Positions 51,260-59,791 of a DNA stretch of 64,000 bases are shown here, one piece after another (position 1 is the stretch's first letter; every line of letters starts with the position of its first letter). The translations under genes were made by a program, and so were the position numbers. The DNA is from Phycisphaerae bacterium. GTDB taxonomy: Bacteria > Planctomycetota > Phycisphaerae > SM23-33. Below the pieces are notes generated by a model, which saw only the letters and a program-made list of their open reading frames with translations, did no database searches and was not told where the DNA came from. The stretch covers positions 50,972-114,971 of the forward strand of contig JASLNT010000003.1 of the NCBI GenBank assembly GCA_030745875.1. Reading direction: 5' to 3'.

Positions 51260-51652
51260 TTACATCGCTTCGGCGCGTTTCATTAGTTGCAGCGGGACGC
51301 CCCATGGGTCGCGCAGCATCGCCATTTCGTCGCCGGATTCAGCCACTTCGTAATCGCTGAAGATCGTGGCTCCGGCGGCGGTGAGTTTTGCAACCGCCGC
51401 CGGTACGTCCGACACGCAAAACGCCAGGTGCAGCGTCGCCGGCGCCATCTGCGCATAATCGGGGATCAGTTCGTCGGAGTTGGTGTAGAACTCGAAGATC
51501 AGTCGCCCGGTCGAGTCGGAAAGGAACCGCACCGTTTCACCGCTGCGCAGAACCTGCATACCGAGATTCCGACAGTACCATCGCGCGGCCTGCTCGAAGT
51601 CCGGTACGTTCAGAGCGGTGTGTTCGTGACTGAATTCGGGCGTTTGGTCCAT
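51260..51652 (-). CDS. VOC superfamily (glyoxalase/bleomycin-resistance-like) protein
   Basis: This 130-residue protein is a single vicinal-oxygen-chelate unit of two beta-alpha-beta-beta-beta repeats: HTALNVPDFEQAARWYCRNLGM at the start, LHLAFCVSDVPAAVAKLTAAG in the second half, and a closing MLRDPWGVPLQLMKR. Histidine and glutamate metal ligands are plausible (His11, His74, Glu near the end of each repeat), but the reaction is unknown. It begins 1 nt after the stop of the pseudoprotease gene, so it is the last gene of a four-gene operon. Confidence 0.85.
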   Translation of the reverse strand: MDQTPEFSHEHTALNVPDFEQAARWYCRNLGMQVLRSGETVRFLSDSTGRLIFEFYTNSDELIPDYAQMAPATLHLAFCVSDVPAAVAKLTAAGATIFSDYEVAESGDEMAMLRDPWGVPLQLMKRAEAM

Positions 51653-51653
51653 G

Positions 51654-53807
51654 TTATCTCGCCGGTCTCGTGGCCGCCGATCCGCCCGCGGACATACGCA
51701 ATTTGACCAGGCGATTCTTGGTCATTCTCAAAACGGCCAGACGAAGTTCGGCCTTGTCCTTGATGGCGTTTTCGAACTCTTTGACACTGCTTATCGGTTG
51801 GTCGTTAACGTGCGTGATTATCTCGAACGGTTTGACGCCTCCGACTCCGGCTTTGGAGCCCGGTTCGACCGCCGATACGATCACGCCGGGGTCCTTGGCG
51901 GCCTTCAGGAAGTAGCGGCGTACTTCGTATGTCATTTCGCGCACAGTCAGGCCGACTTTCTTCGACTTGAACTTCGCGGCGGTGTGGTAGTGCGTGGGAC
52001 TGGAGACCACGGTGAACTTCTTCTTGATCTGCTTTCCGTCGGCGAAGAACGTTGCGGTGAACTTCTTTCCGAATCCCATATCGGTGAGCTTGCGCGTCAG
52101 GAATGTTTCGGTCGGCTGCCACGGCGAGGGGAACTTTCCGTCCCAGTAGCGCGCCGGGAGCGAGTCCCATCGGGCCCAGGGGAAGTTGGCTCCGGGGGAG
52201 TACTCGCGGGCCTTGATGTCGATTGGTTTCGGGTCGCCGTCAAACTGGATGTTCAGCATGACCCATGACATTTTGACACCCGCCTTGTCTGCGGGCGAGT
52301 CGGGATACACGTACGAGACCACCGCGCCGATCTGCCCGTCGCGAGTGAGATCCGATACGTTGTTGGCCCGGGCGAGCTCCCTGTTGAGCGGTTGAAGGAC
52401 AACGCCCAGCCACGCCAGGCGGTTCTCGTCAGCTTCGGTCAGCGGGACATTGCTCGTATCGACATTGCTCGCCAGATCGGCCAGCACGGGGCTTATCTGC
52501 GTGGTTGGCGTGGCGAGAACTTCACCGCCGCCGTATCGCTCTTCGGTGGACACCTTCGGGCGCCTGGCCAGCGGGAAAATAACTATCGCGCCGTCGTCGT
52601 CAAACAGAAACGTGTTGCCCGTCCGCCCGCCGACGCTCGGGTAAACGTTACGCTTCCATCCGAGCGTAAAACTGGTTATCCGCCGATGCCCGTAATACAC
52701 AACGCGCTTCTCGCCCTGGAGCGTAACTTCAGCCGCCGACAGGAGCCTGTCTCGCAACGAGGTGACTTTCTCTTTCGAGAACTTCAAGGCTCCGTTCAGC
52801 GGTTTTTCCAGGGTGACTATCAGGCAACCGTAGTCTCTGAGCGTGTGGCTGAATTTCGCTTCTACGGGCTTCTCGGCGTCTGTGGGATAGACCGCGATCG
52901 TCGCCAGGCGGGCGGTTATGCTGGGCTTGTAGTTGCCCAGCACCAGAACGGTCTTCTTGTCAACCAACAGTCCGACAGCGTTCTTTTCGGTGCCCTTGTC
53001 GCCGCCGGAACCGCCTGAGTAACGCGACGCGCCGAAGTCCTTCTTGGGGCTCCTGAAATTCAACGCCACGCGGAAAATCCCGCCATCGGTGATCTTCTCA
53101 ATGCTCTTGAGCTTCTTGTCCATATCGGCGGACGAATACTTCTCCCAGTCCAGCGGAGAGCCTTTCCATTTGGCGTCCAGACCAACTCGCGAAACCGTTG
53201 AGATGCCCACCGGGCGCCCCTTGGCGTCGACCATGAACCGCGAAACTCGCGAGAATTTACCGCCCGTATCGGTAACGCTTATGCTCCCCCCGGCCGGGCT
53301 GTCGTTGACTGTTGTTATCCATTCATTCGCGACGAGCGTGTGACGAACGTTCACGTACGGACCCGGCAGCGAGGCGTCGAATTTGGCGGGTTTGGCGCCT
53401 TTGAGGGGCTTGTCGAGCGTCAGGTACATCACGCTCTGCTTCGCGGCGAAACCGGAGACCTTGGCGCTGGTGCGAGAACCTTCATACACCACCGCGATGG
53501 ACTTCATGAACCGCGGGTGCATCATCAGGTCGTCCACGATCACCGTCTTTGCGTCGAGCAGCACGCCGGTGGTCTCCATCGGACGCTCCTGCCTGATGAA
53601 CTGATCGAAACTGCCCCACGACCCTCCGCGAGGCGCTTCGCCCCGGTCGAATTTCATCGTGTACTCAACGTGAACGAAACTCGGACGGATCGCCTTGATC
53701 ACCGCGAGCTTGTCGTCTTTGGACATCGGCGGCGGGGTCTTTGAAGTCGGCGGACCTGCAAGCACCGAGGAAGTCAGCATCGCCAGTATCATCGCGCATT
53801 TCATCAT
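51654..53807 (-). CDS. Exported HtrA-like protein without catalytic triad, two PDZ-like domains
   Basis: This 717-residue exported protein has a signal peptide (about 1-18). Two trypsin-fold-like segments follow (about 35-215 and 235-450), in which the His, Asp and GNSGG serine motifs of HtrA cannot be found. Two PDZ-like domains come next: one near LGVVLQPLNRELARANN and a second near VREMTYEVRRYFLKAAKDPGVIV, which contains the ligand-loop-like FEIITHVNDQPI. It appears to be a non-proteolytic relative, possibly a chaperone or regulator of the true HtrA encoded 49 bp upstream in the same operon. Pairing and lack of catalysis are inference from motifs. Confidence 0.75.
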   Translation of the reverse strand: MMKCAMILAMLTSSVLAGPPTSKTPPPMSKDDKLAVIKAIRPSFVHVEYTMKFDRGEAPRGGSWGSFDQFIRQERPMETTGVLLDAKTVIVDDLMMHPRFMKSIAVVYEGSRTSAKVSGFAAKQSVMYLTLDKPLKGAKPAKFDASLPGPYVNVRHTLVANEWITTVNDSPAGGSISVTDTGGKFSRVSRFMVDAKGRPVGISTVSRVGLDAKWKGSPLDWEKYSSADMDKKLKSIEKITDGGIFRVALNFRSPKKDFGASRYSGGSGGDKGTEKNAVGLLVDKKTVLVLGNYKPSITARLATIAVYPTDAEKPVEAKFSHTLRDYGCLIVTLEKPLNGALKFSKEKVTSLRDRLLSAAEVTLQGEKRVVYYGHRRITSFTLGWKRNVYPSVGGRTGNTFLFDDDGAIVIFPLARRPKVSTEERYGGGEVLATPTTQISPVLADLASNVDTSNVPLTEADENRLAWLGVVLQPLNRELARANNVSDLTRDGQIGAVVSYVYPDSPADKAGVKMSWVMLNIQFDGDPKPIDIKAREYSPGANFPWARWDSLPARYWDGKFPSPWQPTETFLTRKLTDMGFGKKFTATFFADGKQIKKKFTVVSSPTHYHTAAKFKSKKVGLTVREMTYEVRRYFLKAAKDPGVIVSAVEPGSKAGVGGVKPFEIITHVNDQPISSVKEFENAIKDKAELRLAVLRMTKNRLVKLRMSAGGSAATRPAR

Positions 53808-53856
53808 GGGGAATCCTTTTGTTTTTTCGGGCTGACGTGCGGCCGGGCGGAGAGGA

Positions 53857-55242
53857 TTACTCCCGCTCGTGGTCGCGTGAGAAGTCCAGCAGCACCTGGC
53901 GCATCAGTCCGCCGCGCAGCACTACTACGAGTACTTTGTGATTGTTCTTTATGTTGTCCAGTGCGGTTTTGTGCACTTTCTTCAGTTCGTCGAGCGTGGT
54001 GATCTCGTCCTTTCCGATCTTGACGATGATGTCCTTGGCTTTCAGCCCGGCCGTACCGGCGTTGCCCGGATATTTCACCGCAAACACGTACACGCCCTTC
54101 TTGCGATGGAAGTACAGGTTGGGATTATCGAACTGGTTGATTGACTTGACCGACATGTCCCATCGGGGGCAGTCCAGCTCGTCGCCCTCGACCTTGCCCT
54201 TTTCGCGCGGAGTCATGGTTACGGTCATCAGTACGTTGTCGCGCTTGATCTCGAGCTTGGCGGGTTTCCCCTTGGGCAGCAGGCCCACGCGCTTGCGGAT
54301 CGCGGGCAGATCCTCCTCCCACATCGCCGCAACGGGCTTACCGTTGATCTTCAGAATCCGATCCTTCAGCTTCAACCCCGCCCGTCGCGCCGGGGATTCG
54401 GGGTCCGTCCCGGCCACCATCACGCCGTCCTTGCCTTCGAAGTAGATATTGCGGTTGAAGTCTCGGAGCGGTTGAAGTTGCAGACCGGTCCAACTCCAGT
54501 CGACCTTTCCGTTCTTGCGGAGCTGGTCGGCGATGAACTGGACGGTTTTGGCGGGCACCGAGAAGCCCAGGTTCGTCCCCCCGCCGCGCGTGTTGATGCC
54601 CACGATTTGCCCGGCGGTGTTCACCAGCGGACCGCCCGAATTGCCCGGATTAATCGCGGCGTCCGTCTGCAGCCACGAACTGTACTCGCTGCTCTTTTCA
54701 AGGTATCGGCTGGTGCACGATATGATGCCTATCGACACCGACCGATTCAGACCCCACGGAGCCCCCATCGCCATCACAAAGTCGCCCTCGACCAGGCCGT
54801 CGGAATCGCCGAAGGTCGCGAATACCTGCGGTTTGGAGCCTTTGGGCAACTTCATCTGCAGCAGCGCCAGGTCGGTGTCCTTGTCCATGCCCACGACCTT
54901 GGCGTCCATCGCCTTGCCTTCGAACGTCAGGCAGCGGACCTCGGTTGACTTGTCGACCACGTGCCAATTGGTCATGACCTCGCCCTTGGCGGATATTATC
55001 ACACCGCTGCCGGACACTTCCTGCGTGATCTTCTTGCCCGAGTCGTGGCTTTCGCGCAGGCAGCGGACGTAGACCACAGCGGGGAATACTTTGGCTTTGG
55101 CTTTGCGGACCACGGCGCGGAAGTCCATGCCTTTGACCTTCTCGAACACCGGTTTGACTTCCTGCCCGCCGACCGGACCGGCCGGGAGCATCGTCGCGAT
55201 GAAGAATACCGCCAGACACGCTGCAATACGTTTTCTCGTCAT
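53857..55242 (-). CDS. Exported HtrA/DegP-type serine protease with two PDZ domains
   Basis: A 461-residue periplasmic protease. The signal peptide (about 1-27) is followed by a trypsin-fold domain with intact triad His94 (MTNWHVV), Asp124 (DTDLALLQ) and Ser202 (NPGNSGGPL). PDZ1 (about 265-345, SPARRAGLKLKDRILKING) and a second PDZ-like domain (about 375-455, GNAGTAGLKAKDIIVKIG) follow. HtrA proteins degrade misfolded envelope proteins. Start 55242 has GGAAAGAGA upstream. It lies 22 bp after the acyltransferase gene and 49 bp before the pseudoprotease. Confidence 0.92.
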   Translation of the reverse strand: MTRKRIAACLAVFFIATMLPAGPVGGQEVKPVFEKVKGMDFRAVVRKAKAKVFPAVVYVRCLRESHDSGKKITQEVSGSGVIISAKGEVMTNWHVVDKSTEVRCLTFEGKAMDAKVVGMDKDTDLALLQMKLPKGSKPQVFATFGDSDGLVEGDFVMAMGAPWGLNRSVSIGIISCTSRYLEKSSEYSSWLQTDAAINPGNSGGPLVNTAGQIVGINTRGGGTNLGFSVPAKTVQFIADQLRKNGKVDWSWTGLQLQPLRDFNRNIYFEGKDGVMVAGTDPESPARRAGLKLKDRILKINGKPVAAMWEEDLPAIRKRVGLLPKGKPAKLEIKRDNVLMTVTMTPREKGKVEGDELDCPRWDMSVKSINQFDNPNLYFHRKKGVYVFAVKYPGNAGTAGLKAKDIIVKIGKDEITTLDELKKVHKTALDNIKNNHKVLVVVLRGGLMRQVLLDFSRDHERE

Positions 55243-55264
55243 AGTTATTCTCTTTCCATGTTCG

Positions 55265-55987
55265 TTATCCGCCGTCCCACCTCGCCGCATCGCCGCCGGG
55301 GCCGACGATGCGATCGAGGCATTTATCTATTTTCTCAGCGGCAGCGAGCTCGTCGGCCCGGACCTGCACGCGATCCATCTCTTCCTGCATCCGAATGCGG
55401 TACTCTTCGATTCCGTCGCGATCGAGACTGTCGGGCACGATCATCGGAGGCCCGCCCACCCCCACTCCGCGCCGAAACGGTCGCGGAAGCGCCATCTTGT
55501 CCCAACTGCCCGCACGCCAGCATCCGTCGAACGCAAAACCGACCGCTACAAGCGGCATGCCCGTGCGGCTGGCGAGGTAGATCGCTCCGTCCTGCATCAC
55601 GCGCCTCGGACCGCGCGGTCCGTCGGGCGTAATGCCCAGATGCTTCGAACGCTTGTTCCGCATCATTTCGAGCATGCCCGACGCCGCTCCGCGCGACGTC
55701 GATCCGCGAACGGTCTTCCCTTGGAACATACGCATGATCTGGCTCACAAGTTCGCCGTCTCTGTGTTGCGAGACCAGAATGGTGAAATCCGGACCGCAGT
55801 ACGTGATCAGCGGAAACAGTATCGACTCATGCCAGAACAGGTAGATATTCTCCCGCCTGGTCAGATACGGATCGGAGGCCGGATCTTCAAAGCAGAACCA
55901 GTAGTCTTCAGTGTTCAACCACAACCGAAGCACCCACGAGCCCAGCAAAGAAGCGGTCTTAATAGCAATGGGATGCGATATTTTCAT
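55265..55987 (-). CDS. DUF374 lysophospholipid acyltransferase-like protein
   Basis: This 240-residue protein belongs to the DUF374 branch of LPLAT acyltransferases. It has an N-terminal hydrophobic helix, IYLFWHESILFPLI in place of the HX4D catalytic block, ILVSQHRDGELVSQIM, GSTSRGA and TPDGPRGPRRVMQDGAIYLA. The histidine in WHES and the TPDGPRGP stretch are the family hallmarks; the fourth residue after the histidine is not Asp, as is common in this branch. Likely lipid A or phospholipid acylation at the membrane. It is the first gene of a four-gene run on the minus strand. Confidence 0.85.
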   Translation of the reverse strand: MKISHPIAIKTASLLGSWVLRLWLNTEDYWFCFEDPASDPYLTRRENIYLFWHESILFPLITYCGPDFTILVSQHRDGELVSQIMRMFQGKTVRGSTSRGAASGMLEMMRNKRSKHLGITPDGPRGPRRVMQDGAIYLASRTGMPLVAVGFAFDGCWRAGSWDKMALPRPFRRGVGVGGPPMIVPDSLDRDGIEEYRIRMQEEMDRVQVRADELAAAEKIDKCLDRIVGPGGDAARWDGG

Positions 55988-56172
55988 GGTTCCATATCGA
56001 CGCGGCGGGAACGGACAATAGGTCTTCCCTGCCGCCGTATCGCAGCCATTGTAACGAACGAGCAGGAGATTCGATAGGTTGCAACCGCCCTTGCCCTTCA
56101 GATGCGAAAGTCCGCTTGTGAAAGTTCCCGGATACTCGCCCCCGGATATGTGTGATGCTGCAGCGCTGCGAT

Positions 56173-56394
56173 TTAACCGTCAGCGTCGGCGTCGGGCAGA
56201 TCTTTCATTACCGCAGGAAGTTGTTTGCCCGTGAATTCCGAACGCCAGTTGCATCGCGAACAATAGAAGCAAAGCATGTCGGCCAGCGAGGATGTCAGCC
56301 CTTCGCAGGTCGGACAGAAGACAGCTTGATGATACTCCCCGTCGTGCTTGCGTTTAAAAAGAGCTCCCTGATGTTCAATGAGTGCCTCAACCAT
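56173..56394 (-). CDS. Small zinc-ribbon protein
   Basis: This 73-residue protein has FCPTC and CFYCSRC separated by 16 residues, a likely four-cysteine zinc ribbon, followed by a short basic segment and an acidic tail. A longer frame upstream is open, but this start is preferred because a promoter-like TTGCCA-N17-TATGCT ends 6 nt before the ATG and no Shine-Dalgarno sequence is present. Function unknown. Confidence 0.55.
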   Translation of the reverse strand: MVEALIEHQGALFKRKHDGEYHQAVFCPTCEGLTSSLADMLCFYCSRCNWRSEFTGKQLPAVMKDLPDADADG

Positions 56395-56400
56395 GATTGG

Positions 56401-56429
56401 AGCATACGATACAATCGGCCTGTTGGCAA
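56401..56429 (-). promoter_or_regulatory. Candidate leaderless promoter of the zinc-ribbon gene
   Basis: On the minus strand TTGCCA (56429-56424), a 17-bp spacer and TATGCT (56406-56401) are followed after 6 nt by the ATG at 56394, the same geometry as the ATPase promoter at 4691-4720. Confidence 0.4.
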
Positions 56430-56698
56430 ATATCGAAGCACTTGCATACAACATTACATGTAAGTTCCCCCCGCCGTAACCGAGATCAGCAATCCGAGCA
56501 AGATGAATACCGACAGTTTCTTCACTATCATTACTTTTATCAAATACCTCCAGGCTCGTCGAAAGTGATCTCATGTTCCAGAACGCTCGCGTGCGAGCGG
56601 TTCTTGCGATCGTACGCGCTCAGGCTCGTTCCAGCGGCCTGCAGCATTCGGACCTCGCAGCCGACCGGACTACGGGCCTATAATGTATCGGACGATCC
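56430..56698. other. Divergent intergenic region
   Basis: No gene is supported. It contains a GC-rich hairpin at 56581-56603 (GCTCGC-GT-GCGAGC core, one bulge) without a U-tract, and a perfect TATAAT at 56679-56684 that probably serves the downstream lipoprotein gene, although no good -35 box accompanies it. Confidence 0.4.
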
Positions 56699-56710
56699 AT
56701 GGAGCGAAAG

Positions 56711-57520
56711 ATGATGAAGCATTGGATGAAGATTGTGGTGCTGGCGGCAGCAGCGATTATCCTGCCGAGCGGTTGCGGGCGCGGAGGCCCGCTGATTCCG
56801 CGCGCCGAGAACCGATCCGGACCGTTGATCGGCATCAGCAGCATGCACATACCCAAAGGCCCCTACGACAAGGTCAACTCCGCCTACACCCAAGCCGTCA
56901 GGGACGCCGGCGGAACACCGTTGATCCTGCCGGTTATCGCTGACAAAACCCTCGCCGCCCGCTACGCCCGCATATTGGACGGGCTCCTTCTTACCGGCGG
57001 CGACGACGTACCGCCCGAAGCCTACGGACAACAACCCGTTAAACAGACTCAAACCCTGTCGCCCAAACGTCACGCGTTTGAAAAACTGATGCTCGAAGCC
57101 TGGCTGCCCACGCGCCGTCCGATACTGGGAATCTGCAGAGGACTCCAGCAGACAAACGTCGTTTGCGGCGGGACGCTGGTCCAGGACATACCGTCTCAAA
57201 CCGTCGGAAACGTAACGCACCGGAGCTCTGCCGGCAGCCCGCACACAATCAAAATCCAGCCCGGTACGAAGTTGCGATCCGTGCTCTCAGTCCCGACGGT
57301 TCAGGTGAACTCCAACCACCACCAAGCCGCCGCAACGGTCGGGACCAACCTGAGAATCGCAGCAAGAAGCGACGACGGATTGATCGAAGCGCTGGAATTC
57401 ACCGACGGCAGGTTCGGCCTGCTGGTTCAGTGGCATCCCGAACGAATGGCCGACGCTGAACACCGCAAGGCGATCTTCAACGCGTTCATCCAAGCCTGCC
57501 GAACCAACCAACGTCGGTGA
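56711..57520 (+). CDS. Lipoprotein of the gamma-glutamyl-GABA hydrolase (PuuD-like, C26) family
   Basis: This 269-residue class I glutamine-amidotransferase-fold protein has the nucleophile Cys142 in LGICRGLQ, LLLTGGDDVPPEAYG near residue 95, a VQVNSNHHQA histidine cluster and the catalytic His-Glu in VQWHPE. Cytoplasmic PuuD cleaves gamma-glutamyl-GABA, but this protein has a lipoprotein signal with a lipobox-like LPSGC (Cys22), so it should sit in the envelope and may hydrolyse gamma-glutamyl peptides there. GGAG before the second in-frame ATG favours start 56711; the ATG at 56699 is the alternative. Confidence 0.82.
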   Translation: MMKHWMKIVVLAAAAIILPSGCGRGGPLIPRAENRSGPLIGISSMHIPKGPYDKVNSAYTQAVRDAGGTPLILPVIADKTLAARYARILDGLLLTGGDDVPPEAYGQQPVKQTQTLSPKRHAFEKLMLEAWLPTRRPILGICRGLQQTNVVCGGTLVQDIPSQTVGNVTHRSSAGSPHTIKIQPGTKLRSVLSVPTVQVNSNHHQAAATVGTNLRIAARSDDGLIEALEFTDGRFGLLVQWHPERMADAEHRKAIFNAFIQACRTNQRR

Positions 57521-57883
57521 TCGCCAAACGCTGAAGATCGTCTGAATACGGAGCGACGGTTTCAGACATACACCGCCCCCGACACGGTGGGAACTGACCG
57601 CATGAAGAAAGCAGCCCTTACGAGGACAGCAACGTTCCTACTACCAACGAGCCGTTATCGTAGAAGCGGCTTCCAGCCGCGTCTACGAACAGCCCCCAGT
57701 TATTTCCAAAATGGAAACAACTCAATCGATCAGCAACTATTCCATAACATCGAATAATTGCCCGGCGGCTAAGCCAATTGCCCATTGCCAATTCCCAATC
57801 GCCCGCCGTTTCCCCTTGCCATCAATCAATCAACCCCGGACAATATTTGCAGCGGGGCTCCAACCCTCCCCGAAGGTGGTCTT
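57521..57883. other. Intergenic region with a REP-like hairpin
   Basis: No gene is supported in these 363 bp. It contains the hairpin at 57659-57687 listed separately and short AT-richer text with repeated CCAATTGCC/GCCAATTCCC words (57773-57800). I see no clear promoter; the downstream lipoprotein gene has AAGGTGG as ribosome-binding site. Confidence 0.4.
57659..57687. repeat. REP-like hairpin
   Basis: The 29-nt element pairs over 13 of 14 positions with one mismatch around a TCC loop, with arms CGTAGAAGCGGCT and AGCCGCGTCTACG. Hairpins of the form AGCGGCTTCCAGCCGC are common dispersed repeats in bacterial intergenic DNA. Only one copy is visible in this window. Confidence 0.5.
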
Positions 57884-58417
57884 ATGAACTGGAAAACAAC
57901 ACGCCGCTTAACCGCACGCATCACATTCGTCATACTCCTAGCCGGACCGCTATCCTGTCGCGAGACCGGCCCGGACCTCGGGTACAAGGACTCCCTGATA
58001 ACGATCAACATCATCGATAATGCAATCCGTATGTATCATGCGGAGCACCGCCGATATCCGGGCAAGGACCTTTTTCGGGACCTGACGGGCTCGGGAGACG
58101 ACGACGGCAAGCCGGGATACGGATATCGACTCGAGCCCAGAGGAACAGTATACGGACCGTGGAACGGCGTGCATCGACTGTCCACAAAAGGCGACCCGCC
58201 CCGCTTCGCAGACGCATACGGCAACGAGATCGAATACCACCCGTTCGAGGGCATGTCAGAGGATGTGAAGGACTACATGACAAAGTCCTCCGCCCCCGGC
58301 CGGGAGCCGGTCTACTATCGCAGAGACTACATACTCCGTTCCAGAGGCCCAAACGGAAAATGGGACCCGCCCCGCAACCCCGATTCAGACGACATCACGA
58401 ACTTCGCACGTGAGTAA
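57884..58417 (+). CDS. Lipoprotein with pseudopilin (GspG-like) globular domain
   Basis: This 177-residue protein has a lipoprotein signal with a lipobox-like GPLSC (Cys25). Its globular part resembles the soluble portion of type II secretion major pseudopilins: IIDNAIRMYHAEHRRYPGKD in place of the long N-terminal helix, FADAYGNEIEYHPF like the DPWGNPYxY turn, and YILRSRGPNGKWD with DSDDITNF like the GxDGxxGxxDDI calcium loop. The pilin-type hydrophobic N-terminus is replaced by the lipobox, so it is probably membrane-anchored rather than assembled into a fibre. AAGGTGG supports the start. Confidence 0.65.
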   Translation: MNWKTTRRLTARITFVILLAGPLSCRETGPDLGYKDSLITINIIDNAIRMYHAEHRRYPGKDLFRDLTGSGDDDGKPGYGYRLEPRGTVYGPWNGVHRLSTKGDPPRFADAYGNEIEYHPFEGMSEDVKDYMTKSSAPGREPVYYRRDYILRSRGPNGKWDPPRNPDSDDITNFARE

Positions 58418-58642
58418 GATAACAGAGGATAGCTTCTGTCTCCTGGGTATCCCGTGTCTTACGAGGAAGACATATACCTGCTAACCCGCAAGCGGTGCGA
58501 CTCCAAGTTCGCGTCCCATCGGAACGCATGTATGGGATTCCATCTTGTTCGCCGCTTGCGGTTTAGCGGGGGGCGGGGCTCTAATCACGCCTTTGTCCGC
58601 ATTGGAGTTGTCGCAGCTTGTCGGGTATGCTTGTATTCGATC

Positions 58643-59170
58643 ATGAATAAACGGAATGTAATTCCAGTTGGTTCTTTTTCTGTTTGTCTTGTTTGCGTTC
58701 TGCTGACTCAGGGCTGCGGCGCCGAGTTGTGGACCAGGAAGACTGACGCGGTGGGATTCCTGCATCTGTATATGGGTCAGGCTCCGCCCGGCCAGTCGGA
58801 GATGGGCTGGTTCGCGCAATACGCCGGTAGGAAAGACGACCGACATTATCTCGACGTGCGATACTCCAACTTCGGTAATCCGCTGAAATGCATCCTGTTT
58901 GGAGATGATGAAAAGCGCTATTCCTGCCCGAGCGACGAACTGCCCGAGGGGTTTCCCGAAGATCTGGGCGCAGAGGAACTGGTGAGCCGACGGGCCGAGT
59001 GGATACTCCGGCCCGAGAATCTGAACAACGCGATCCGCAAGTATCTCGCCCGGGGCGGGAAACTAACCGACAAGGCCCGCCGGCGACTCGGGCCGGAAGT
59101 CCCCCAACGGGGCTCCGTCAAGAGCGGCGAGCATTCGACAGCCAACAGGAAACTCACGACTCTCAAGTAA
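58643..59170 (+). CDS. Hypothetical lipoprotein
   Basis: This 175-residue protein has a lipobox-like LLTQGC (about Cys25) after a hydrophobic signal. The mature part is hydrophilic, with aromatic-rich WFAQYAGRKDDRHYLDVRYS and a C-terminal Arg/Lys-rich segment. No family recognised. The start is the ATG at 58643, preferred over an open upstream extension because the lipobox lies at the right distance. I see no Shine-Dalgarno sequence; a weak TTGTCG-N17-TTGTAT ends 6 nt before the ATG. Confidence 0.6.
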   Translation: MNKRNVIPVGSFSVCLVCVLLTQGCGAELWTRKTDAVGFLHLYMGQAPPGQSEMGWFAQYAGRKDDRHYLDVRYSNFGNPLKCILFGDDEKRYSCPSDELPEGFPEDLGAEELVSRRAEWILRPENLNNAIRKYLARGGKLTDKARRRLGPEVPQRGSVKSGEHSTANRKLTTLK

Positions 59171-59203
59171 CGACAACAACGCAACAGCGACGTCGATCCG
59201 TTT

Positions 59204-59605
59204 TCACTTAACTACAATCACACCGTTCCTGTCGGGTGTTCTGTATATGCCCAGGGCCTTTTCGTCCTTGTCCAGGATCAGCCAGAAGTGCCCTTCCCAG
59301 GTGTCCTGGCTGACTTCGCTACCGGGGGCGATGTCGTGGTAGTGGATTCGCGAACCACTGGACTCCTCCAGCCAGATCATGGAAACCTTCCCCGCGGTCT
59401 GATTCCTTACGGTCACCGAAACAGCAACGTCGGTTCCGGGCGCGACAATGCCCTCTTCCTTTTTCGGATCGATGCGGGGCAGGATGTATTCGGATGAGTT
59501 TTTCACGGCCGGCCCGCCGGAAGCGGACGGATTGGCCGGCTGGCAGCCGGATATCGCGATCGACAAAACGACAGAAAGAATTACGACTGGTGCGGTCCTG
59601 AACAT
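59204..59605 (-). CDS. Lipoprotein with VHL-beta-like domain, copy 1
   Basis: A lipoprotein of 133 residues whose lipobox-like AISGC sits at about Cys21. A compact beta domain (about 60-130) follows the pattern of the von Hippel-Lindau beta domain: VTVRNQTAG, IWLEESSGSRIHYHDIAPGS, SQDTWEGHFWLI and a closing ALGIYRTP. In eukaryotic VHL this fold binds hydroxyproline peptides; bacterial copies are known as a domain family without defined function. It has a tandem paralogue 186 bp upstream in the same direction. Both end with VIVVK. Confidence 0.72.
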   Translation of the reverse strand: MFRTAPVVILSVVLSIAISGCQPANPSASGGPAVKNSSEYILPRIDPKKEEGIVAPGTDVAVSVTVRNQTAGKVSMIWLEESSGSRIHYHDIAPGSEVSQDTWEGHFWLILDKDEKALGIYRTPDRNGVIVVK

Positions 59606-59791
59606 TATGTGTCTCCAAATGTGCGATGGGCGGTAACGACCGCTGGCGGTTGGGGACGGAGACGGCGAGGGGAAAACACTCTCGCTGCGAATTCGCGCAA
59701 CGGGGGAAGTCATCGCCATTGTCGTCGCGCTGACAGCGTGCGCGCCGTCGTCTGCGTCTCTGTATCTCTGTGTGGAGAAGACCGGCGGTTC

